Of a stretch of DNA of 64,000 bases, positions 1 to 16,460 are shown one piece after another. The stretch covers positions 4,650,001 through 4,714,000 of the forward strand of contig OZ004582.1 in the NCBI GenBank assembly GCA_963924555.1, given 5' to 3'. The notes below the pieces were generated by a model. That model was given only the letters and a program-made list of their open reading frames with translations, had not been told where the DNA came from and searched no databases. Numbering within the stretch: the stretch's first letter is position 1; each line of letters starts with the position of its first letter. The translations under genes and the position numbers were made by a program. Origin of the DNA: Crambe crambe. Taxonomy: Eukaryota > Porifera > Demospongiae > Poecilosclerida > Crambeidae.

Positions 1-906
1 TCTTTGGTGTGGAGTCAGTCAGTGTGTGATTATCAAGTATTTTGATGTCCATAAAGTCATTAGCCTTTTATGAATGTGGTTAAATGAGTCTCAGTGCCAA
101 CCTCAACTCTTTGGTATTGAGCTGTTTTAGTGCAGTACATACAAAGAATGAATGATTAGGTAGTTTGCCAACTAGTGTATAATGACTGTGCCTTATGGTC
201 GAGACCAATGGATATGCTTACTGTAAGAGATGTTCCAATTAGTAGGAATGAACTGTACACTGTCTTTGGAGCAAATTTTGTATAAAAGGGTAGGGATGGG
301 TTTCAAGTAAGTAGCTGTTAGAAGTTCTGGCACAGTAGTATAAATCATCTTCGTCAGGGTGACCCATTGGGATGGTGAGTTGTACATCCGCTGAAGCTGA
401 AATAGCTCATCATTCAGAAGTATCACTGAAGATGATCTCAGGCCCAATATTAGCTGCCCCTCAGATTTTGGTCCTTCAAAATAATATTGTATGCTTTGAC
501 ACCTTGGCATGGTTGGGCAGCCTTATGCATTGAAGATGCCTAATGATGCAGCTGGCCTTACATTAAGTGGGAAAGGTAGTGGCTATTGATCTGATCAGCA
601 GCAGATGTGGTTGAAGTGTGTGTGCTGGCTGTGTACATACAGTGACATGTTCGACTCAAGCAAATGTGCAGCAGAAAGTTAATTGAAAGGGACAAGATAG
701 TACAGCAACCATTACTGCCTTTCCTGGAAGCGACCGTTAGGGTGCCTCAGTTGAGATATGTCATCGTACAGGACTGTACTCATCCTTTCTTTTTTGTAAA
801 TTTTTTAAATATTTGAATTATCATCCCTATGTAATGTATTTAATGTTCTTTATCGCTTGTATACCTCCTATACATTTGACAAAGTCATTTTTCTTCCCTG
901 TTGTAG
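1..906. other. Upstream stretch with no supported gene
   Basis: No exon can be fixed here. The first supported exon of the LIM gene begins at 907 and starts in the middle of a codon, so an upstream coding exon must exist. It may lie in this stretch or left of the window, but I could not find an ORF with a GT donor in the matching phase. A 105-codon open frame on the minus strand (193-510) resembles no family I recognise. Confidence 0.4.
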
Positions 907-6035
<5,129 letters not shown>

Positions 6036-6235
6036 CTTTATACAGTAATCTATAGCAATATCAAACTCTGCACTTTTTTATTTGTCAGCACAGAATTATT
6101 AACAACTGGATCATACAGTTTTTAAATTATTTTTGTTGATGGAGGTAGCCAACTAGGGAAATCTCAAATCATTGTGTATTATTTATTCTGTAGTCCAGAA
6201 CTTGTTTGAAATCTAAAAGTGTCTCCTAAGTAAAG

Positions 6236-6293
6236 GGTCGGCGCCGCCAGACTTGCGCGCGCGGGGGGCCAGATGTGTATTACAAACCCGAAG
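6236..6293 (+). promoter_or_regulatory. CpG-rich 5' end of receptor 2a
   Basis: A short GC-dense patch with many CpGs stands out from the AT-rich surroundings just before the start codons at 6273 and 6294. The paralogue 2b has a longer patch of the same kind at the same relative place. A promoter or 5' UTR role is inferred from position and base content only. Confidence 0.4.
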
Positions 6294-9200
6294 ATGGAGA
6301 ATTTTGTTTTAGCGTTCTTCGTGGCATTAACATCTCTGCCGGTGTGTTTACTAGGTCAACCTAACAGTAAGTTTTCTAACTAGATAATAATTTGCATCAA
6401 GTTTGTGCATGACAGACTAACAAGGGGTGGTCACTCAAACATGAAGTGTGTGTAGCCTGAAACAAGCATATAATGGTAAATTGAAAATGATAGACTAAGC
6501 TGTAGGATAAATTAGCTGTGCCACAAGCTTGATTGGAATCTCAATCAGTGTAGGGTTGATGAGCAGCACACAAATCAGTGCTGATCACCGAACTTGCAGA
6601 CTCCATCCAGAGGTAGTTATTGCAATCTGCACTATTTATAATTATTGCACTCAAGTAGCTAACCACACATTGCTATAGTCTCACGCACCAGACATATTTT
6701 TTTGTGAGGAGGGAAAGGGAAAAATACGTCTGGTAAGTTTCTGTTCTTTCAAAGAGTGTGCATCACGTGACTCATGGGATAATAATTTACCACGTGTGTG
6801 CGCACAATTAAAAATCAGATCCCTGAGATGGCTTCACTGTGGAGAGCTTGTTCATGTGCGGCAACCCCCGAACTCAGGTGTAGTATGGCCGACTCAAGCA
6901 CCAAGAAAGGTTTAACTAAGACAGCGTCATAGCTCTGTTCTATTTTATAAGTAAAGAAATGTCACTGATTTTTAAGCATTCTTTGAGATTTTTTTCACAA
7001 TTGCAGCAGCTAGACTAGCCATTGTCTGACCTAAATTCTCTGTTTTAACTATTTCATGTCCATGGAATGATTGCATACCCTCCATTACTCTTTCCCCTCC
7101 ATACGTAACTACTGCTTAATTAAAAATCACAGTAATGTTTCAAGCAACAGATGATTAACCCTTAACTGTACTAAGCAACAGATGATTAACCCTTAACTGT
7201 ACTAAGCAACAGATGATTAACCCTTAACTCTACTATGGGTGGGACTATGGTAATTTTTTTCAAAACTTTGAAGACTTCTGTCCAGTTATCTCTAAATATA
7301 TAACTATAGTTCAAGTTTGAGATCAGATGTTTTTAAAATAATTCACTAAAATTGATAACATTTGCAGCATGTTATAGGTGAATAATTTTTAGCATTATAC
7401 TGTCAAGTTAGCAGAGTGCATACAAAAGCAGGAAACCACTGATTAGATTGAGTCATGTCATACTTCCTAGCCTTGGAGCTACGAAATCCACAATACAAAG
7501 TCTAGATGTGGTCACATGACCACATGAATAGACATAATATGATAGCTCATGCAAGTAAAAAAGGATGTCCCAAGTGTATCTGTTATTAACCCTCAGCGTG
7601 CATGCGTGAGAGGGTTACAGTAGTCAGTTGTGTGTGTGTGTGTGTATCTGTTACATCCATCATGCTGCCAATAGCGATCAGAATGCTCCAATTTCAGCTT
7701 TAACGATGTCTAGACGATGCTCTCCGGTGTTTAAATGGAGCTGATTTTTAGATAAAGGTTAATTTTTGGATAAAGCGAAAGAAGGGCAAGCATTCCAGTA
7801 ATACTATTATAGCCTATACTCCATATAATGCACACTCCAGATTGCCAACCATTACCTACTCTATCTGAAATGTTTTAGGCTGTGTGAGACTACAAGGTGG
7901 GCTGATCTGCATCTTTTTTTGTGGTGTAGAGCAACAGTATGAATATTAATAATTAGCTGGAGTGTCTCTAGTGACAAATTTACGACGCTCATAACAAGCT
8001 TTATATTAGCTACCTCAGAGTTCTCCAAGCATGTGGACTCTGTAGTAGAAACATGCTAGCTAGCTCAACTGCTTTATAAATGATTGGAAATGAATGATAC
8101 TTTTAAATACCTCCTGCTCATCAGTTATCTGCTCAATATCTGTAATAACTAAGCATTTTCAGTGTACGCTGAGGGTTAGCACTTCGGTGCTTTTCATTTG
8201 AATAGGCAGGCATTGTTACAGGAAGTTTCCTCATTTCGCCTTGCAAAGCCAGAGGTCTTAAAACCACAGTTGATACAAACCTGAGTCACAATGTACATAG
8301 ACCTGGATGATTCCTTTGAGCACAGAGTGCTAGCAGTGGGGAAACTTGCTATAACCTTTTCTGTATATCTTCATTGCAGTAACAACAAGTTTTGGCCGAG
8401 TGTGTGCTGGTGAACGGATAACTGTGTACTGTATTGGTAATAGTTCAATTGAGTGGACTAGTGATTTAGCTATTGGTCGAACCAGTATTTCATTTCAAAT
8501 GGGACTTGATATGCCTGAAGACAGACAAACTAGAAGGAATGCTACTGCACAGCTTGTTAGTGTGGAGATTAGTGCAAGAACTATCAACTCGTCATTGACT
8601 TACAATGCAAATGATGGAGTGGTCATCAACTGTGCTGATGGCAATGGAGAATCTTCAGAATATGTTCATCCATTATATCAGCGTAGGTTATAAACCATAA
8701 TAATATTATGTTAAGTAATATGTACCAGAGTTGAGCTGGTGGAATACATAATGTGAGAACACCATACCTTAGCTTAAATTCGAGAAAACCTCTATTTAAA
8801 AAAATAGTAATCAACTTATTTGTATTTCCAAGCAATTACGCTTTTTAGTAAAAGTTACTCCACGTGCAGTCAATTAATAAGTGCTATAATTATTTTGATC
8901 TTGACAAACAGCAAACAACAGGATAATCAATGCTATGGCAACCTCAGGACTGATAATCATGTTATGGAAAACTGTAGGACAAAAAGTCCTGAAATAATTT
9001 TTGTACATAATTATGTGTATAATGTTCTACTTCTTATTACAAATGATAGGGCCTGGACTTCTTTCACCTTCCTTTGATGATCTGAGTGATCGATATACTC
9101 TATCTTGGAACAAACCAATGAATTCAGAGGAGTACGTCTTTAGGAACTACATCATCACTATAAGAAGAAGTAACTCTGACACACCTCAGACAATTACCAT

Positions 9201-12200
9201 TGAAGATGAAGACACTACTTTTGTAAATGGTGCATTTGAGCGTGGCACTAACTATAGTTTTGCTTTAGTCACTACTAGTTCCTGTGAACAGAGTGAGTCA
9301 GTTCTAATTCGTATTGAAGCAGGTGAAACACCACAGGGACTAACTACTCCTTCACCTGCAGCACCTGGTCTATCATCTGGTGAGTTTTGTTATCCTACTG
9401 TTAAGGTGGGTGGCCTAGGAAATCGTTTCTTCTGTATTGTGTATATGTAAACGTGTCATTATTAGAGTAGCACTGAAGGAAGGAGTTAAGTGTGGCATAG
9501 TGGCATATCAATTAGAGAAACACTGAAGGAGTTAAGTGTGGCTTATTTGTTAGAGTAGCACTAAAGGAGTTAAGTGTGGCATATCAATTAGATTAGCGCT
9601 GAAGGAGTTAAGTGTGGCTTATATATTAATTAGAGTAGCACTGAAGGAGTTAAGTGACTTATATATTAATTAGAGTAGCACTGAAGGAGTTAAGTGTGGC
9701 TTATATATTAATTAGAGTAGCACTGAAGGACTTATATTAATAACACTGAAGGATTTATTTGATTAGATAGGACTGAAGTTAGATGGTGCTATTAACTGAA
9801 GGAGTTATTAATTTTAACACTGAAGGAGTTATATAATTAGAGGAGTTTTGTAGCATATTAAGCACTAAAGGAATTTATGTGTGGAATAGCACTGAAGGAT
9901 TTAAGTGTGCATATTAATCAGAGTAGAACGTCCATTAATTTTTAAATTTGTAGTTTTAGTGCCAAGCTCTAAACCTTCGTCAGAGTGGATATTTGTACAG
10001 AAATTAAAAAAATAATAAATATGACTCACTAAAAATATACTCCTATGTCATAATCGATTATTTCGTAGGTTTTTGCAAATCCAGTAATGAATTAATGATA
10101 CATACTTTGGCCTTCATAAGAGGATCACTGCATAGCATTTTTTTTTTCTCTCATCAGGAGTTATTGCAAGCATTGCTTTTTTTCTGGTGGTGTTGGTGTT
10201 AGCAGCTATTGTTGTTATTCCAGTGGTGGTAAGTAATGAACCGAATGGGTATGAATATGGGGGTTGGGGAGGGGAGGAGCCAATTTTACAGTATAATTTA
10301 AGTATAATGATTACCTTGACGTTTTTATTCATGATGTACCCAAGCCCCCCTTCCCATGGGTGCACAAATAGGGTGATTTTATATGATTTCAGATAATCCA
10401 ATCAGTTTGAACTTTGAACTAACTGAAATTTAGCACCTGTTGGTAATAGTAACCTCAAGGTACCTACCGTATTTCTGTACTGTGATCAGACACTGCATAC
10501 GGGTACTAATTATTTCATTTTGCCAGAGAGGGAGACTACAATTTGAGAGAGGCCACTAAATGGGGCTGTAGTGTTGTTGTTCGTGGCCATTATGTGTACA
10601 AGTCCCCTGCCTTTACATGCTTTTCTGGAAGGCCAAAAGCCATCAAGCGACTCATGAAGCTGCTAAGACCTAAAAAATTACATACTAAAAAAAAAAGAAA
10701 AAAGGATGACTAGTAACTAGCTGTTCTAACCGCTACCGTGAGTTTCAGCCACAACAGAAAAAAAAAATAAAATAAAAATAAGCTGGGTATATCTATATGC
10801 TAGCAGGCCACGTGTTTGTGCATGTGATACAGGAGGGTCTTATTTGAGTGCTGTGTGGGAGGCTATTATTTAAGAGAGGCTACTCAATGGGGGGGGCGGC
10901 GTCTGATCATGGAAATACGGTAGTTGGAAATACGTGCTGTACACTTACATAGATGACTATCACAGCATTATTTTCCCCATGGAATTCTGATGTGCAAGGA
11001 TGGCCCTGAAGTCTAGAACTTGAATCTGAGAGCTAGCTATACCTATTCAACAATATCCAACACACACTCAATCACGTCATCTTGTATCAATGCACATGCT
11101 ACTAATAAGATGTACATATCAGAGAGTACGATAGTACTCTCTAAGTAGGGATGGCACGGATGCTCCATTGGAGTAGTACTTGATATTTTCTTTCATAACT
11201 CCAGAATACTTACCTCCTGCAGTCAGCAACTCCTAACCTGAAGACAGAACACCTTCAACATGCTAGGACTCAAAATATGAAGACCAGAGAACAAAGCAGT
11301 ATCATTTTACAGCGACTTCAAAAATCGCCGTTTTCATCTGGTCGTTCATCATCATCATCATCATCATCACAATCATCAAACAGCTTATTTCAGAAATGGT
11401 TCATTCAAATGCTATAATTCTTATACCAATCTACTCAGAAATGACTGTGCTATAATCCTTTACCTTTAAATCGACATGTTCAAGAATAGCACGTCATTTT
11501 CCAACTCGTAAGCTTTCAACCTACAACGAGGCAGACATTTTTATGTCCCGCCCCGTACACGTGATTCTTGGACCTTGACCTCGCAACTGACTAGTGAATC
11601 TGTCATTAGCTTTCTCGGTCTCTCGATGCTCAGAGCGTAAACCCTAGGCACTAGTCTGGTTATGAATCAACCCTTGATGCAACAGTATATCAGGTACATA
11701 TCAGTAAGTAAAGGCCTTAAAAATTATATACAAAATTAGGTCAATGGCAATCTTATTATAAACTGTAGATCTTCCAGATCAGGCTCATACAATATTATGA
11801 TGAAATCTGCAATGAACTACATAGCTACAACATGTGAACTTTAACTTTTGATAGCATCCAGTTGCCCGTAATAAAATAATAGAGCATTACATCAAAAAAG
11901 ACGATGAACAAGTAAAGGAAAAAATATTTATTCTAAATAAAAAGAGAAATAGGGATGGCTGTGTGCGGTTCAAAAAAGTTCAGCAACAAGAGAGTGAACT
12001 TCAGTCAAGTAACCCCTTACCCATCACCAACTACGAGCCAACTATTCCTACTTCACTCCCTTAAATTATATCTCATCATGCATGGGAATGAAGTAGGAAT
12101 AGTTACCTTGTAGTTGGTGATGGGTAAGGGGTTACTTGACTGAAGTTCACTCTCTTGTTGCTGAACTTTTTTGAACCGCACACAGCCATCCCTACTTCTC

Positions 12201-15095
12201 TTTTTATTTAGAATAAATATTTTTTCCTTTACTTGTCATGGATAGATCTGTAATATATAGTTGTGGTTAGTAATAAATCTCATAGGGTTATACCGTATTC
12301 GTGTGATCAGATGCTGCTCTCAAGAAGTTCCTTGTACTTACACTTCTACAGAAAGGGGAAATTGATGTAAAATCGTTCACTACTCCATTGAAGAAATGAC
12401 AGCTACCCACACACAATTATCATTATAATTATCATTGAGAAATGCAAGAATAATTATAGTAATTAATGTATAAAGGAACTGTAGCCTCCTGCCCTGCAGA
12501 TAGAGTAGCCACAGCATCTGATTGTGTGAATACAGTAATTATATGACGTTGATATGTACCCCCCCCCCCCCTCATGAAGAATTGTCTAAACCCATGTTAT
12601 TACCCAAGCACACTGAGTCTATTATATTAGCAATCTGTAGAGACATACCATGAAACAAATAAGTGATATAAATGCTTTTCTACATGTTTTAGACATCATA
12701 ATAAGCTACCTTCACACTTATTTTGGTCTAACTAGAGTGGGAAATTAAACTAAAACTTAACAGTTCCTTGCCAGTGGAGCTATATAGTGAATGGATTTAT
12801 AGTGTTGCAAGTGGACATCAGAATTTGCATTGTATTTGTGTGTGATTTATGAGAGTGTACAATCCCTTACCAAAACTTTCACTGATTGTGGTGATAAAAT
12901 TCAGACAGAGTTTTAGAGCTACGACTAAAGTAGAAATAATATAGAGCTAAGCTAGCTAGTCACAATGCAAATGCAAATATCATTTTTCTTGGTATGTGAT
13001 TGCCCTCGAAAAACAACAACAAAAGCAAAAACAAACAAACAACAAAAGCAAAAACAAAATGACTATTATCATGGTGATTTTTTCATTTAGCAGATACAGA
13101 GAAAGTTCCAATGGACTACTTATATAATTGTATTTCTATTCCCTCCATGTGCAGGTGTACTACACTGTGTGTAACAAATCAAAGCATAAATCAAAGGAAC
13201 CAGTAAGACTTAGTTGTAATTTCTCAGAAACATTACAGCATGATTACATTTCATGATGAGACTAGCTCATTAATTCCTACATGATGGTATATTTCAGGAT
13301 ATCAAACTGGACAGAAATTATGTACAACAAGTAAGACTAAGAATGCCTTATTAGCATGAATTTAATGCAACCTTTCAAGTAATCACACCTTGCTGTTCAA
13401 TGCTTGAATAGTAGCTGGTTAGCTCATTAGGAATTGCAGCTAAGATCCTGCACCTGCTACTTTGAATGATTCATAGACTCTAAAAGTACAGAAAAGTTGA
13501 AAATCCAATCCGTGAAAGATGAGCTCCTTGAAAGTAAAGTGTTATAGTGTATTTTCATGACTGAAGTTTTAAGTGCACATGTTTCTGAGATCACTATACT
13601 TTTGTCTGTCTTTAGAACTCAGTTACCCATTGGCAGCATTTGATTAACATTCAATTTGTTATTCTTATACTGATGTATCTGTATAAGAATTGAAGTTCTG
13701 TGAATTGTTCATTAAGAGGGTATTATTTTCCTATATAAACCTTTGGGTTAAGAATTCAACTTCTGTATTACTGATAAAAGCTGCCCATTTGTTTCCACAG
13801 GAAGAGGACAAAGGTCATCGGATGCGTGGAGGGCAGCATGGAATGGTATGATCGTAATCATTAAGTTTTGGGTGTTGGTGCACTTACCCAAAAGTAATTT
13901 TTACTTACATCTTGTTAACAGGTGTGAATAAATTTGGGACTGTCTCAACAGTCCATATGCTTTCAGAGTTTTGTATCTTTTACCACATAATAATTATAGT
14001 GCAATTTTTTTCATAGGGTAAATTTTTATGCTTACCCACATAATTTCTATGGCCAATGCGTGGTAAAATTTGCTATTCTATTCTTGAGTGTTACAGAGAA
14101 ATACTGGTTGGGAAAACCATGTGATATGTCAAGTGGTGGTACACATACATGTGCTGTGGGAGTTCTGTTGCTTGGATACCAGGGTCAAAGTTCTCATGAA
14201 TCCATTTGGTGATTCTTACCAGTAGAATCTCTGTAGCCAGTAAATGTATGAACTCTTCCAGGAATGATGATTGTTTCAGTTAGATTTTGACAGAAGAGCT
14301 ATGTAACATCTACAGTAGGACTAGCTGCTTTTCAAACAGAGTACATGATGAAGTGGATATTATGTCGTTTACTTTCGATACCCTAAAATAGTTCAAATTT
14401 TTATAGTGAATTGCCACAACTTACTTGTAGGCAATAAAATAGCATACAAGAAGCTCAGAAGCTAGAAGTAGTAAAGAATCAGTAGTGACAAATATGCATA
14501 TAGAGCCTGGTGTTCACTGAGCTGATTTTTCCAAGGTATCTCAGAATTCAGGTTCTCATTGATGGCCAACCTATTAATCCATTTTTAATAGCTGTAATCC
14601 AATATAAAGTCAGGTTGGCCAATGTGCCAATCCATTTTTTATGTAATCTAATGTAAAGTCAGGTTAGCCTATGTCAGCTGTAAAGTCAGGTTGGCCAATG
14701 TACCAATCGATTTCTAATAGCTGTAATCCAATGTAAAGTGAGGTTGACCAATGCTATAAACCAATGTAAAGTCAGGTTGGCCAATGTACCTAATATCTGT
14801 AATCCAATGTAAAATAAGGTACCAATCCGTTTTTAAATTGTTGTGGCTGTATACATGTAGCGTGAAGTACAAGAAACAGAGTATCGTGTAGAAGTTCCCA
14901 AGACCAAGGTAGAGTTTCAATATCTTGTAGATAACTGATTCGTAATTATTTCAGTGTTGATACATAACATGCATGCCTTAATTTTCATTATGCATTTTGC
15001 TTAATTTCATTCAGGTTGAGAGAATATCTGCAAAATTACTACAATATTTATATGCTGAAGGACTCTTGAAGGAAGGTATTGTCCCCTGGCATTAA
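6294..15095 (+). CDS. Receptor 2a: Ig-FN3 single-pass membrane protein
   Basis: Exons are 6294-6366 (signal peptide), 8380-8682 (Ig-like), 9050-9379 (FN3), 10158-10228 (transmembrane), then tail exons 13155-13202, 13298-13330, 13801-13845, 14861-14908 and 15015-15095 (TAA). This gives about 343 residues. An in-frame ATG at 6273 is an alternative start. The Ig exon has the opening VCAGERITVYC, a Trp (SIEW) and a second core Cys (VVINC). The FN3 exon carries YTLSW and ends in a Pro/Thr-rich stalk. The TM is a 20+ residue Val/Leu/Ile run followed by lysines. Ectodomain exons are joined in phase 1 and tail exons in phase 0. The 3' end is uncertain. The sequence GAAG|gtatt in the last exon is a good donor conserved in 2b, and splicing to 15799ff or 16285-16337 would change the last residues. 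A cell-surface recognition or adhesion role is inferred; no ligand can be named. Confidence 0.8.
7142..7232. repeat. Three tandem copies of a 31-34 bp unit
   Basis: Three consecutive, nearly identical units contain caagcaacagatgattaacc followed by cttaactgtacta. They lie in the 2 kb first intron of receptor 2a. Confidence 0.9.
7587..8178. repeat. Inverted-ended repeat, TAACCCTCAGCGT family
   Basis: The left end TAACCCTCAGCGTGCA is matched in reverse by TGTACGCTGAGGGTTA at the right. Related ends occur at 37,157 (receptor 2b intron) and 40,480 (with GAAGTGCTAACCCTC), so this is a dispersed family. No coding frame is visible. The class (MITE or SINE) is undecided. Confidence 0.55.
9445..9925. 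repeat. Minisatellite, 'gcactgaaggagttaagtgt' units
   Basis: About ten to twelve diverged units of roughly 35-50 bp share the core gcactgaaggagttaagtgt and an AT-rich spacer tatattaattagagta. They fill the intron between the FN3 and TM exons of receptor 2a. The array degrades toward its right end. Confidence 0.9.
10465..10922. mobile_element. MITE with TACCGTATTTC ends
   Basis: TACCGTATTTCTGTACTGTG with nearby TGATCAGAC at the left is mirrored by GTCTGATCATGGAAATACGG plus TA at the right. TA lies at both borders, as expected for a Tc1/mariner-like target duplication. It is non-coding. A lone related end sits at about 12,291. It lies in the long intron 10229-13154 of receptor 2a. Confidence 0.65.
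11345..11371. repeat. ATC microsatellite
   Basis: A run of about nine ATC triplets in the receptor 2a intron. The surrounding 10,923-11,907 stretch shows no other recognisable feature. Confidence 0.8.
11908..12236. mobile_element. 329 bp near-perfect palindromic element
   Basis: The two arms, each about 130 bp, run inward from ACAAGTAAAGGAAAAAATAT to GTTGGTGATGGGTAAGG and are almost exact reverse complements, separated by about 65 bp. This is a foldback MITE. A single diverged end of the same family (aaaggaaaaaatatttgttc) lies at 47,860. No clear target duplication could be read. It is non-coding and lies in the receptor 2a intron. Confidence 0.85.
14560..14835. repeat. Tandem repeat built from an intron end
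   Basis: Five or six diverged 50-60 bp units contain aatccaatgtaaagtcaggt and tggccaatgt. The core AAGTCAGGTTGG(C/T)C also occurs just before two tail exons of the paralogue 2b (40,098 and 42,366). The array therefore appears to have grown from intron sequence shared by both genes. Confidence 0.8.
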
Positions 15096-16460
15096 CTAAT
15101 TTGTGTGCGGGGGGGGGGGGGGGGGGGGGGGGGTGTGCAACACATTGACTAATGTTAAAAAGATGTGGCATTATAGCCTTTGATTCTACTATACTACCTG
15201 GGGGTGGGAGTGAGATCTGAGAAATCCCCCCCCCCCACCACACACACACACAAGCTATATAACTGTTAAATACTACACAATTTACCACGAACTAATACAT
15301 TATGCATGAAACAGTAAAAAGAATATCAATAGAGCACATGGTCTATCCTACGGGTAACTGCTAGCTAAACTTACATATTTCGGTCGACACAATATAGGTA
15401 ACCAAAGAGATTCACATTTGGCTATCTAAAAATGAGCCGATTATAGCAGCTTGCAGACCAGAAATAATCATAACTAAACTGTGGGTCACGTGTGAATTGC
15501 CAAGTGATAGGAAACAGCTTCCTTAGGATATACCCTTTCTGATGCTACCAGACTCCATTAGCGGGAGTGGTCCCCCCTTTCCTAGGACCTAGCCATGGGT
15601 CAGGAGATTAATGTGACCGAACCCATGGTTTAGTGCCCTGACGACTGGTATCAGATGCTGACCAATGGAAAGCATTAGGCTTTACTATATAAAAAGGCTG
15701 TAACTTGGTTCCAAAGTTTTATTTTTTATTTTCATTTTTTGTTTCTGCTTAAAAAAAAACAAAAAAAACCCTCAAACATACACACACACCTCTCCCTAGA
15801 TAAAGAAGATCTGCTCCCTAAGGATGACAGTGAACTCTAAGGTTGGTCAGTTATAGCAGTAGGCTATGGGAACCAAGAGTGCATGATACAGCTAGGGATA
15901 GGATACGAGAGAAATTCAGACCAAGTTAGTGACCTTCTCGATTAGTGGGAAATTTTGTTGGGGAATTTTTTTGTGGATTGCGTAGCTTTGAAATAATGAA
16001 TTTTTGGTTCACACACTTTTTTGCAAAATTCTGAAAAAAATTTACCCCTTGAAATGTCCTGCTATACAACAGCATAGTTTGATGAACAGTTTCAAGCTAA
16101 TCTGTAGAGACTTCTGTAACCCCAATAAGAACTGCATCATGCACCATACCACGTCATGGTATCAGGTTAGTATCACACCACATCATGGTGTCCACACCAG
16201 GTCATGGTGTCAGGCTAGCACAGTCATATGTACATCAAGTGGTGAAACATAATTATAATTGCATGCATGTTTTACTTTCATTAGGCTTGACTCAACTTCT
16301 CCAAAGAAGAATGATTAGTTTTATTCATGAACAGTAGACTGAATTGAAATGTTTAATTTTTATTCTTTTCAACATAGCAACTATTTCCATGTTTGATGTA
16401 ACAAGTAGTCAATAATTAATGATAGCTATTAAACACAACATTAACGACCAACATAAACAT
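15096..16460. other. Convergent intergenic region between receptor 2a and gene A
   Basis: This stretch holds a run of about 27 G (15,107-15,133), a C-run with CA repeat (15,227-15,251) and no supported full gene. Two possible last exons of receptor 2a lie here: 15,799 onward (after CCCTAG) and 16,285-16,337 (after ATTAG). The second is in DNA homologous to 43,880-43,930 behind receptor 2b. Genes 2a and A point toward each other across this gap. Confidence 0.5.

Noticed and set aside
193-510. 105-codon open frame on the minus strand
   Set aside because: No motif, no splice logic and no neighbour to support it. It could be a real exon of an opposite-strand gene, but nothing in it is recognisable.
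8820-9077. Plus-strand frame running into the FN3 exon of receptor 2a
   Set aside because: It is intron read-through in another frame; the exon starts at the acceptor at 9,050.
15107-15133. Long G-runs (also 33,777, 38,944, 48,668)
   Set aside because: They could form G-quadruplexes, but they lie in introns or spacers without link to a promoter or exon, and homopolymer length is prone to assembly error.
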